In this document: piece by piece, positions 20,601 to 32,163 of the stretch
Layout: each line of letters opens with the position of its first letter
Numbering within the stretch: position 1 is the first letter of the stretch
From: Mesostigma viride
Taxonomy: Eukaryota > Streptophyta > Mesostigmatophyceae > Mesostigmatales > Mesostigmataceae
Length of the DNA stretch: 64,000 nt
Reading direction: 5' to 3'
Assembly (NCBI GenBank): GCA_009746045.1
Contig: RPFO01000189.1
Coordinates: forward strand, 150,800 to 214,799
Made by a program: the position numbers and the translations under genes
Notes under the pieces: generated by a model
Told to the model about the DNA's origin: nothing
What the model saw: the letters and a program-made list of their open reading frames with translations, nothing else
The model's database searches: none

Positions 20601-22163
20601 TGTGCCCAACGGTAAAAGGCGAAAAGGACACCCGTCGATCACGAGTTATCCACTGAAATGTACGGAAAGTTACGGCATACGGGCCACAGGGTGCCCGATG
20701 GTCTTTAGTACATGCAGGGCTTGACGGCTTTCGTCCGTCCAGCCGACCGTCAGGCTTGACGGCTTTCGTCCGTCAAGCTGACCGTCACGCTAGTAGGCGA
20801 CCTATTTTCGGTAAGCCGACAGGTGGCAAGCGAAAAGACGAAAGCCGTCAAGCCGACCGTCACTCTAGTAGGCGACCCAGTTTCGGTCAGCCGACAGGTG
20901 GCAAGTCTCAAGAGTTCGACCGAGTACCCGCCAGTCAAGCTCGATCGAGTCGCTAACGTCAAAATGTCGCGAGACGACTTTAAAGCCATTAAAGATGCGA
21001 GCGAGTGAACGCCACTGAGAACAAAGTCGCTCCGTCCGCCGCCCGAGATACGGCGTCTTCGGCCCAACCACATACGGAAGCCTCCACGATCTCCAAAGTC
21101 CGTCTACTTGCGCCCAACGGGAAACGGCGCCAAGGACACACGTCGACCACGAGGAGCTCCTGAAAAGTACGACAATTCTACGGAGATCCGCCACAGGATG
21201 CCCGATGGTTTTAAATATAGTTGGATATGCCCGATGGTTTTTAATATAGTTGGATACAGTCGGTTGCAGCTAAACCCCTCAGCCACCGTCGGTCGCTTAG
21301 GCGCCGCTTGATCTGCGGCTGGCGCGTTCTGACCGCCCTGCGATCCTTGGCTCTGATTATCTGGCACCTCAGCCTGGTCTCCCAGCGCCTGGCCGTCCCC
21401 GCGTCCATCGCGTCCACCGCGTCCATCGCGTCCATCTCGTACATCCATTCCAGCGCCGCGCCGCGCGAGGCCCATAAAGCCCGCTTGTTGGTTGATAGCA
21501 CCCTCACTCATGATGGCTTCTGTTCAGATCTGCTACAGCCAGCCAAGTGGCCAAGCAGTAATTAAAGCAATATAAGCTACTGAACAAGAAAGGAAAGTGC
21601 CAAGTGTTACCACTCAGGCAAGACCACCACGGCTGGCCCCAGGCGCGTCCTGGTTCTCCTTGTCGCTGTCGTCGTCGCTGTCGCTCACCACAATCAGCTC
21701 TGGCACCCTGCTACCCGCTGCGCCGTCGTCGACCCGCTGTCGGCCCGCGATGACAGAATCGTCACCGTTGGTATAGTAGACAGGTGACAACCCGTCGTTG
21801 GCACCCCGCGGATTGTATCTTGGCACCTCGTGGTCGCCAAGTGTCTCGTCGCCTAGCCCAGCGACACCCCTGCTCCCACCTCAAGGTCACTATCGTACCC
21901 AAGAGGTGCAAACTCTTCCCAACGCGTCACACGAACGCGAAGGGGCTGGGGCAGTTCCTGAAAAGGAACTCTTGCTCGCTCCGGAAACCTGCCGACTCTT
22001 GCCGCGCGCTGTCCTCCGGTGATGGCTTCCGCTGTCACCCCGACCTCTGCAAGCCGCCTGTGATGCTCCGCTCCGCGTCGTTCACGCCTAACTGGTCCCG
22101 CTGCGACACCCTCGTCGCCGATGACGCCTGCGAAAGTACGTGGTAAACCCGCACCCGCTGCTT
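17603..22163. repeat. Tandem unit U2 (4,561 bp)
   Basis: Second unit. Its left half matches U3 at non-homopolymer markers (TATGATG near 18880; T interruption near 19338). Its right end matches U1 (no 8-base insertion near 21727, and four rather than five C at about 21866). Confidence 0.95.
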
Positions 22164-25100
22164 ACTTGGTTGATTCCAAAATTGAAGGAATTCCGCAATT
22201 TTATACATTCCCCAGAATGCGCGATATGTGCCGAAATGTATCCTCACATGGCCCTCGACATCCCGTCCCCCATGGACTTCAAACTCACGCCAACCTAGGT
22301 CAACAATACCCCAAAGCAGTGCTGAAACAACCGAGATATGCCTTCATTTGACCTACTATCTGCGGAGTAATGGAACCAATTATCCGATCTAGTATTCTAA
22401 AGCTCCATATCCACCAAACATTCCTACATCTGGCCGAGAACTGTGCGCAATTATGGGAGTCTTCAATTGCAGTGCTATTTACGTGGGTATATTATTACCT
22501 GCGGGCTTCTGATTATAGAAACCGTGGCTACGAGCCTACGACTGCCTCAGTGCCAAGTGAATTTGCCTCCGGTGCGAACGGCAGCATACGTGAGATCTAC
22601 AAGCGCATCATCATCAACAATTCCGGTGAAATGGGTGTTAGGACAGTTAGATATTCGTCGTAATAAGATATCTGTTAGTAGATATTCGTCTGACCGAGGT
22701 CTGTGAACATCATTCGTACACAAGTCCTGACGCAGCAATCAGGCAGGAAAGAGCACGACAGACTGACTAACTGGTTCGACAGCTCCGGGGCAGTGGCATG
22801 GGCAGCCGGAGCGTCTCTCTTGGTCACTTATAATTTGAAAAAAATACACCCTCCGCATTGGAAGTTTGTTATTATGGGTCAATTTTTGCCGTATTTGCAT
22901 TACGAATAACCCTGGATTGTTTGTTGGGGAGCCAGTTAGAGTCCCGGGTTTTTATTATTTAATTAAAACCTTTTGTTTGTTTGTTTGTCCTACAGCCGTT
23001 CAAGGCACATGGGTACTTATTTAATTAATAAATTTCTTTTGTTTGTTTGGTAGATATCGTACACGCCGTCCCCAATTCGGCCGGCAATCCGGCCCGGCGG
23101 CCCCCCTTCGGCGGCCATAGGCTAGAGTCAGTGGAGGTCAGTGATACCCAGAGCCCACATGAGTTAATTAATTAATTTTGTTTGTTTGTTTGTTGAGTCC
23201 AGTCCTCAGCCCCCGGAGTTAATTAATTAATTTTCTTTTGTTTTTTTTATGGTTTTCAGCCAGAACATTTTCCAGAAGCTAATTATTTAGTTAGAACTTC
23301 CAATGCGGGCGGTGTATTCTCCGCCGGAGCGTCTCTCTTGGTCACTAATGATCGATGATATTGATTTTGGCCGCCCTGAATTTTGGCTCCTTGGCCGGGG
23401 ACCGGCCACAAAAAGTACAAGCTCTACATGGTGTCGCGGTATGATGTCGCGGGCGAAGCCCGCAAAACTTGTTAATTAAGACAAGCTTAAGGGGGGGGGG
23501 ATGCTTCGCATCCCCCCCAAAAGAAGGCGCAAAGCCGACCGTAACTCTAGTAGTCGAGTTTCGATCCGTCCGCCGACACATGGCAACTCGATTCAAGTCA
23601 ACTGAAGCTTATGAAGGGGGCTGAAAAAAGGAAAAGGTCGGGAGACAAATAACGACACCCTGTGTGGGCCTGTAACACCGCAGTCCGTCCGCCCTTCCCA
23701 GTTTCCACCCACCCGGAGGCCATTTGCCGCCTCAGTGAGACGCCCCGCCCCAGGCGAGGTCGCAACCCCCCCCCCCCCTCAGCAAGCCGATGGTCTTTAC
23801 ATGTATTGAGGTCGCAATGAGGCCCCCCACCCTCCTGAGCGAGACGACGCCAGAGTCTGCGGGATCCCCCCCACTCACCCACCCGGAGGTTCCCCCCCCC
23901 TCCCCCCTCAGCCATGATACGCCCCCCCGCCGACCGGCCCAGGATAAGTACGAAGATCCGCCACAGGATGCCTCCCCGCTTGAGTGAGACGGCGAGGTCG
24001 CAAGGCCCCCCGCCCTCCTCAGCGAAACGCCAGAGTCTGCGGGATCCCCCGCCCCCCTCGCCCCCCACCCACCCGGAGGTCGGTACCCCCCCCCCCCCGC
24101 TCTCCCCCTCAGCCGGCCGGCATGATGCGCCCCCCCGCCCCCCCCGAAAAGGCGTGGCGCGAAGGATAGGCGTCGACCACGAGGACCCCTGAAAAAGACC
24201 GGAAAAGTATGAAGATCCGCCACAGGATGCCTCCCCGCCTGAGTGAGACGGCGAGGTCGCAAGGCCCCCGCGCCCCCCACCCGCCACCCGGAGGTTCCCC
24301 CGCCTCCCCCCCCGAGGACATTAAGACGGTCCGCCCCGGCCGGGCGAGGTCGCAGGGCTCCCCGCCCTCCTGAGTGAGCAAGACGCCAGAGTCTGCGGGA
24401 TCCCCCGCCCCCCCGCTCCCCCACCCACCCGGAGTTCCTCCCCCCCCCCCCCCCCCCCCGCCCCTTCCCCACCCCCGCCCCCCCCCCCACCCACCCGGAG
24501 TTCCTCCCCCCCCCCCCCGCCCCCGCGCCCCTTCCCCACCCCCGCCCCCCGCCCCCCACCCACCCGGAGTTCCTCCCCCCCGCCGCCCCCCCCCCCTTCC
24601 CCCCCCCTGCCCCCGCCCCACCCACCCGGAGTTCCTCCCCCCCCCCCCCCACCCACCCGGAGCTCCTCCCCCCCCCCCCCCCCCCCCCCCGCGCCCCTTC
24701 CCCCACCCCCCGCCCCCCCCCACCCACCCGGAGTTCCTCCCCCCCCCCCGCCGCCCCCCCCCCCTTCCCCCCAACCCCCTGCCCCCCCGCCCCACCCACC
24801 CGGAGTTCCTCCCCCCGCCCCCCCGCCCCTCCCGCCCCCCCGCGGTTTTCGCAAGCTCGCTCGAGGCGCTAACGTCAACAATAATGTCGCGAGACGACTT
24901 GAAAGCCATTTAAAGATGCGAGCGAGTGAACGCGGCGCGAACTGAGGACAGGGGTCGACGACGAGGAGCGAAAAGTACGGAGATCCGCCACCTATATATA
25001 GCCTTGCCGAATGCTATTGGAGATACGGCGTCTTCTAGTTGATAACCAGTACAGTGTAGTTAATCCCTGCTATACAACAGCGTCTCACTGAACAAACGCC

Positions 25101-26750
25101 TTTCGTCCTCCGCTCAAGATACGCCGTCTTCGATCCAGCCACGCACGGAAGCCTGTACGATCTCCAAATTCCGACGACTTGTGCCCAACGGTAAAAGGCG
25201 AAAAGGACACCCGTCGATCACGAGTTATCCACTGAAATGTACGGAAAGTTACGGCATACGGGCCACAGGGTGCCCGATGGTCTTTAGTACATGCAGGGCT
25301 TGACGGCTTTCGTCCGTCCAGCCGACCGTCAGGCTTGACGGCTTTCGTCCGTCAAGCTGACCGTCACGCTAGTAGGCGACCTATTTTCGGTAAGCCGACA
25401 GGTGGCAAGCGAAAAGACGAAAGCCGTCAAGCCGACCGTCACTCTAGTAGGCGACCCAGTTTCGGTCAGCCGACAGGTGGCAAGTCTCAAGAGTTCGACC
25501 GAGTACCCGCCAGTCAAGCTCGATCGAGTCGCTAACGTCAAAATGTCGCGAGACGACTTTAAAGCCATTAAAGATGCGAGCGAGTGAACGCCACTGAGAA
25601 CAAAGTCGCTCCGTCCGCCGCCCGAGATACGGCGTCTTCGGCCCAACCACATACGGAAGCCTCCACGATCTCCAAAGTCCGTCTACTTGCGCCCAACGGG
25701 AAACGGCGCCAAGGACACACGTCGACCACGAGGAGCTCCTGAAAAGTACGACAATTCTACGGAGATCCGCCACAGGATGCCCGATGGTTTTAAATATAGT
25801 TGGATATGCCCGATGGTTTTTAATATAGTTGGATACAGTCGGTTGCAGCTAAACCCCTCAGCCACCGTCGGTCGCTTAGGCGCCGCTTGATCTGCGGCTG
25901 GCGCGTTCTGACCGCCCTGCGATCCTTGGCTCTGATTATCTGGCACCTCAGCCTGGTCTCCCAGCGCCTGGCCGTCCCCGCGTCCATCGCGTCCACCGCG
26001 TCCATCGCGTCCATCTCGTACATCCATTCCAGCGCCGCGCCGCGCGAGGCCCATAAAGCCCGCTTGTTGGTTGATAGCACCCTCACTCATGATGGCTTCT
26101 GTTCAGATCTGCTACAGCCAGCCAAGTGGCCAAGCAGTAATTAAAGCAATATAAGCTACTGAACAAGAAAGGAAAGTGCCAAGTGTTACCACTCAGGCAA
26201 GACCACCACGGCTGGCCCCAGGCGCGTCCTGGTTCTCCTTGTCGCTGTCGTCGTCGCTGTCGCTCACCACAATCAGCTCTGGCACCCTGCTACCCGCTGC
26301 GCCGTCGTCGTCTCGTCGACCCGCTGTCGGCCCGCGATGACAAAATCGTCACCGTTGGTATAGTAGACAGGTGACAACCCGTCGTTGGCACCCCGCGGAT
26401 TGTATCTTGGCACCTCGTGGTCGCCAAGTGTCTCGTCGCCTAGCCCAGCGACACCCCCTGCTCCCACCTCAAGGTCACTATCGTACCCAAGAGGTGCAAA
26501 CTCTTCCCAACGCGTCACACGAACGCGAAGGGGCTGGGGCAGTTCCTGAAAAGGAACTCTTGCTCGCTCCGGAAACCTGCCGACTCTTGCCGCGCGCTGT
26601 CCTCCGGTGATGGCTTCCGCTGTCACCCCGACCTCTGCAAGCCGCCTGTGATGCTCCGCTCCGCGTCGTTCACGCCTAACTGGTCCCGCTGCGACACCCT
26701 CGTCGCCGATGACGCCTGCGAAAGTACGTGGTAAACCCGCACCCGCTGCT
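22164..26750. repeat. Tandem unit U3 (4,587 bp), continuous with retro-A
   Basis: Third unit. It differs from U1 and U2 near its right end by an 8-base insertion (about 26302), a substitution (GACAAAATCG) and one extra C that keeps ORF1 in frame. Past 26,750 the retroelement simply continues, so U3 is the copy joined to the original right flank. Confidence 0.95.
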
Positions 26751-27910
26751 GTCGGTACAAACTCGTGTCGCACTGCGCCAGCTGCCTCCGCAACCTCGCA
26801 ACGCCTTGCCGCCAACTCCGCACGCACTCGCTCAGCTACTGCTGTAATCACCGTCTGGATGCCGACCAAACCGTGAAGCTCCTGCTCGAGGTCGTCGATG
26901 CTCCGGTGCTTCGGAATGACGATGGTTTGTACGTGCCGCAGAATTCGCTCCCAATCTTCGACCTGGTCGTCGACGAATTGCACGAAGCTGCGATTAACAG
27001 GCGGACGATCTGCAAGCAATAAAGATAGATCCCGAACGACACGACGCAATTCAGGCGAAATCGAACCCCCAGCAGACTGCCGAAACCGGAAATCCTGCTG
27101 CCGTTGTTCTTCCTGCACCATTCACCACCGGACGAACTCCTTGTCGTCAACGCTGCACACCGCAACCAGCAACGACCCTCCTGGCCGTTCCGCTGAGACT
27201 GGTTGTAATTTGAGTTAACGTTCCTAGCAAACGCAATGTGAAGGATATGGTTGCAATGCAGCAATGTGTGAATATGGTTGGAAACGGAGCTTTGTTTAAA
27301 TTGGATAATGTTACAGCGCTCACACACTTGAGGCTTGTACACGCGCTTGCCAAGTCAAAGCACAACACGTGAGGCGGGCTCGCAAGAGATCTACCCAAAT
27401 GGCACTGGCCTATTGTTTATATACTTGTGCACTGTGCTTGCTAGTCCTGAGCAACCTAAGAGGTATGCTCAGTAATAACACCCCCGGTACAGTATTCACT
27501 ACCTGTACAGCGCCCAGCTCCTATACAGTAGGTCTGCCATACAGGCACAGTGACCACAGAGCACAGTCCACAGTGACTATTGCATCTGCACCTAGAAGTC
27601 CAGGACTAAGCCTGCGGTACCAACAGACCACAGGTTAAGGTTCCTATTTCCTGCGTACGACGTATTAATCCAATACCGTCGTAGGTACAGCACCTAATTC
27701 CTGTCAGCCCAGGAATTACTGTCGACCCCATATGTCGTCGGCAAATATTCACGTCCGACTTAGAAGAACAGCCGGCTCGCGCTCGCGCGCGACCGGGAAG
27801 TCGGAACGCCATAACTTTCTTGATACTTGTCGGAATGAACTCGTTCCGGTGCCGCTGGAATCGCAGAGATATGCCGAATCAGGATCACGCCAATGCGCTT
27901 GGCGTTAACT
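25854..27910 (-). mobile_element. Retro-A: truncated LTR-type retroelement
   Basis: Minus-strand copy of the element found again as retro-B. From 27910 (AGTTAACGCC) it comprises an LTR-like region to about 27,200, then ORF1 and the start of Gag, breaking at PTVAEG. A TATA-like box (TATATAA reading on the minus strand) is near 27,412-27,425. Its first bases hold the intact GTTAACGCCAAGCGCATTGG site, which is interrupted by Tn-B in retro-B. Confidence 0.85.
26273..27121 (-). CDS. Retro-A ORF1 (unknown retroelement protein, C-terminus altered)
   Basis: 282 codons from MVQEEQRQQDFRFRQ to a frameshifted end. The middle (DWERILRHVQTIVI, EELHGL-type helices) suggests a helical structural protein encoded ahead of Gag. 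An 8-base insertion near 26302 replaces the native acidic Asp-Ser end with TTTAQRVAGCQS. Retro-B's copy has a different lesion. Function unknown. Confidence 0.7.
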   Translation of the reverse strand: MVQEEQRQQDFRFRQSAGGSISPELRRVVRDLSLLLADRPPVNRSFVQFVDDQVEDWERILRHVQTIVIPKHRSIDDLEQELHGLVGIQTVITAVAERVRAELAARRCEVAEAAGAVRHEFVPTAAGAGLPRTFAGVIGDEGVAAGPVRRERRGAEHHRRLAEVGVTAEAITGGQRAARVGRFPERARVPFQELPQPLRVRVTRWEEFAPLGYDSDLEVGAGGVAGLGDETLGDHEVPRYNPRGANDGLSPVYYTNGDDFVIAGRQRVDETTTAQRVAGCQS

Positions 27911-28009
27911 GGTTGTGCCCTGTTGTGCTCCCTCTGCTCGGCATAAGCCGGGTGCAGGTTGTACTGCGGGGTCACCTCAGTTTCTTCTTTTTCTTCCTTC
28001 TCACACTCC
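27911..28009 (-). pseudogene. Broken minus-strand gene, downstream piece
   Basis: Open frame (CEKEEKEETEVTPQYN, then HPAYAEQREHNRAQP) that continues the acidic stretch ending at 34,986 once SDR-out is removed. It is cut by the start of retro-A at 27,910. Confidence 0.6.
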
Positions 28010-28103
28010 TGTCGCGTTTGCGTGCCATTATATCCTGGACTGATCATTACCGCTACTTGAATGTATCCACTATCAGCAGTAATCATGTGTGTGATATGCC
28101 ACC

Positions 28104-28136
28104 TTTTTTTTTTTTTTTTTTTCTTTTTTTTTTTTT
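28104..28136 (-). repeat. Poly(A) run between A2 and B2 of SDR-out
   Basis: On the element's strand, over 30 A with one G separate A2 from B2. B1 at the other place is preceded by a G-run instead. Suggests that a polyadenylated RNA end was copied. Confidence 0.7.
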
Positions 28137-29279
28137 GGAAATCCTGTGTGATGCAGGTCACGGACATACTTGGCCGCCGACCTCATGACAGGCAATTCCG
28201 TAGCCAGCCAGGTGTAGAATAAAACCATGATCATGCTTTATATATTTGGAAAGCAACCAAACCATTCACATTTAATTTCAAAAGACATCGACAAGAATAC
28301 AAGTGTTGTCTAGTCGTATAATGTCGTACTTGTGCGTCACTGTCCAAATAAGGCTAAGCGGTTCTTGATAACCTAGCAGGCCTCGGGTGACGCCACACTG
28401 CTCCGCTTGGCTTACGGCTGGCAGTGTCCTTTAGCGCCCCCTATCCTGTCTACCTATCCCGCTTACCCCAGCTATGGCTCACTGGCCAACGACGACCGGG
28501 TTCCTTCCCGAGTCTCGCCCACAATACACACATCATCTTGACGAAACCAAACAGTTATCACTTCCGTCAACCAATCTCATGACAATTACTCATTGCAACC
28601 ACTCTCGGGGGCTGCTCCGGATTGTTCCACTATTAAACCCCTTGACGACAACACCAAGTTGTGAGGGAGAGTAACGAGCGAACAACGACCACCATGGCCG
28701 CTGCTGTGCTCCTAAATACCTCCAAAAATCCCGGCATCCATGCGCTGTCGCATTTGCCAGCAAGCCGCCTGACGTGCAGTTAGACTGCCAGCAAAATGCA
28801 AAGCAAGTCTATTCGACAGCCACGTGCGAGCCAGCACACCGCACACTACGATCTGGGTATCTAGCTTTGTCCGATGGACTGAACATCATTCCGTCTGGAC
28901 AATACAAAAGATTCATAACTGCCAAATGTCACGCACCGGAATATTGCGCAAGCCACCAAGGCTTTGCGCCCCAAAGTCTTGCGCCCGAACCTAAGTCAGG
29001 TCACCTAAGACTGTCACTCTAGAAATTCAGGCCTTTCCGGCGCGGCGCTCTACACCGGCCCAAGGAACAAAGCCTGCGGCCTATACTGAATCGGAACCAA
29101 CCAAACGTCGGACGTAACGATTCCGATTACGGCAGTCGCGTAACTTCTTGAGTGCACGGACGTAAATGATCACGGACGTGACAGCTGTCGCGTTTGCGTG
29201 CCATTATATCCTGGACTGATCATTACCGCTACTTGAATGTATCCACTATCAGCAGTAATCATGTGTGTGATATGCCACC

Positions 29280-31344
29280 TCCCCCCCCACTCTTTAGCTC
29301 ACAACAACTTGAGAGCAAAAAGTGAAAGAAAGGCATCTCACACAACCGAAGGAAGCCCAAAGAGGGCGTCATTCCAGGCAGCAGCAAAAAGGAAAAAAAA
29401 AAATCCAGCTGCTCAAAGATGCTTTTCCAGGATCAGCAACAACCTTAACATGCATGCTTTTAACCCTTCAATTGTGTCAACTGGAACCGCCAGAACGGAC
29501 TGAGTATGGGCATCTTAGTAAGTATGAGAGTATCTAGCCAAATAACATTTTCTGGCCCACCCTTGGAACCAAGGATGCTTTTATATCAAATAACTTTGGG
29601 GTCATGTCATTGGTCACATATCTATGCCCCACAGCTGCTATAAATAGCACCCCCCCCAAGGGGGTACGGTGCATATGGGGTTCAAGAGATATATAATGCA
29701 ATATGGACCATTTCTCAAAATCTGCCGACCCTGGCCCTTTGAGGGGAGTTTAAGATAATCACAGGCATGCCATAGATGCATTCACAACATGACATGCCAT
29801 AGAACTGCACAGGCTAGCTAGCATACAGCCCAAAATAGCTCAGACCGTTATAACGGGTGCAGTTATTTTGGGGTGTCTTGCTAGCACTACCGTATAGGCA
29901 TTCAATTCCAACGTGGCACAAAACATCATAGATGGCCACACATGGATTCCCAAACACATTTCCAGCTTTAAAGTCACAACATCATGCTATACAACAAGTA
30001 TAAAGCTTGTGCCAAGGCCCCAAACCAAGCGTATAACGGGTTCACAAGGAGCTACATTATCAATGCATCCAACACACTGTAAAGCAATTCCAATGATTGG
30101 CAATGATAGAAAAAACAAAAGAACCAACCTGGTTATGCTTCCATGCAAGCAGGCCCTGGCCATTCATGTTTCTTGCATGCATTATGGACGCACAAGCAGA
30201 AGGATAACTTGGGCCAGCAAACCAAGAAGCAATGCCTAGAGCTGGCCAGAAAACCACTTGTCTCGCTATGTCTGTGCAGGGAAAAGCATCCCGTTATCAA
30301 GCCCACCATGTTTAGAGACAATACCAAACGCTACTTCACTGGTTTCGTTGAAGCCTCAGCTAATAGCAATCAAATCTGGTCCAAAATCTGCGTGACATAG
30401 TGGTATTCCCCAACCATCACAAGCGAACGCGTACAAGCACTAAAGCAACAAAACGACAAGCAAAAACCATCGATTACATGTCTACAACTAGTTTATAAAC
30501 GATAGGACGACTTGGTACTGTAATGTATAAACGCTAACACGTTAATACGTACCAGGTCGAAACCGCAGATTACCTGCTGTGCGGGAGCCATCACTCCCAC
30601 CTCACGGACATAGCCTCGAACCTTTCCTGGCCGTCATCGCTAATAAAACATGTCAAGAATAACGTAGCAAGTCTATCCACGCGCAAATATATGGACGTTT
30701 GCTGCCGAACAACAGGTAGCATACGCACTGTCACCGCCTGACCGCTGACAGGATCTGCCGCACCGATTAGAACCTAGAGACATACTTGCGCACATCCAGA
30801 CGCTTCACGGCCAGAGATATAACCTTTATAACACTCAAGGATAGTTACTACAAGATTTGAGTTCAAAATTCCAAGCCATGCTCTCGTACCAGTCATTTGC
30901 CTGCACCGCCATAGCCGCGGACGTCAATTATTTTCATTCACGTCGGTCCCGTTTGACCATGGTACCCCCCCAGCTTTGATTGAGTATATCTCCCTGGCCA
31001 GTTGTCCAAAGTACGGTCTGAATAGTGCCAGGCAAAGCTTACATCTAGATCTTTCGATCCCCCCAGGTTTGACCGTTGAATTATTTTTGGCGCGGCGCCT
31101 GGTTCTGCCACAAACTCAGTCCGTTAGAGTGGCGCGAGTTCAACTGGCGCCACGAAAACGGACTCAGTACAAATTAAGGGTTAAAGGCTTAGCAATAACC
31201 CCTTCAATTGCTTTTTACAGGGAAAAGCCTAACCTCTTCAGATGCTTTTGAAGGCTAAGCAATAACCTCTTCCTTGTGCTTCCCTGGGTGAAGCAGGAGG
31301 AACCCCAGGCTGGCCGAACTGAACCCGCCAAGGGTTGTTCGCTC
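29280..31344 (-). other. SDR-out body, no coding sequence
   Basis: About 2.07 kb. The minus-strand start matches the SDR-in body start, and diverged copies of the GAAGAGG...TTATCC-type repeat follow (31,200-31,260). The end has AAAGAGTGGGGGGGG before B1. No domain-bearing ORF was found. Confidence 0.7.
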
Positions 31345-32163
31345 GTTAAAATCCTGTGTGATGCAGGTCACGGACATACTTGGCCGCCGACCTCATGACA
31401 GGCAATTCCGTAGCCAGCCAGGTGTAGAATAAAACCATGATCATGCTTTATATATTTGGAAAGCAACCAAACCATTCACATTTAATTTCAAAAGACATCG
31501 ACAAGAATACAAGTGTTGTCTAGTCGTATAATGTCGTACTTGTGCGTCACTGTCCAAATAAGGCTAAGCGGTTCTTGATAACCTAGCAGGCCTCGGGTGA
31601 CGCCACACTGCTCCGCTTGGCTTACGGCTGGCAGTGTCCTTTAGCGCCCCCTATCCTGTCTACCTATCCCGCTTACCCCAGCTATGGCTCACTGGCCAAC
31701 GACGACCGGGTTCCTTCCCGAGTCTCGCCCACAATACACACATCATCTTGACGAAACCAAACAGTTATCACTTCCGTCAACCAATCTCATGACAATTACT
31801 CATTGCAACCACTCTCGGGGGCTGCTCCGGATTGTTCCACTATTAAACCCCTTGACGACAACACCAAGTTGTGAGGGAGAGTAACGAGCGAACAACGACC
31901 ACCATGGCCGCTGCTGTGCTCCTAAATACCTCCAAAAATCCCGGCATCCATGCGCTGTCGCATTTGCCAGCAAGCCGCCTGACGTGCAGTTAGACTGCCA
32001 GCAAAATGCAAAGCAAGTCTATTCGACAGCCACGTGCGAGCCAGCACACCGCACACTACGATCTGGGTATCTAGCTTTGTCCGATGGACTGAACATCATT
32101 CCGTCTGGACAATACAAAAGATTCATAACTGCCAAATGTCACGCACCGGAATATTGCGCAAGC

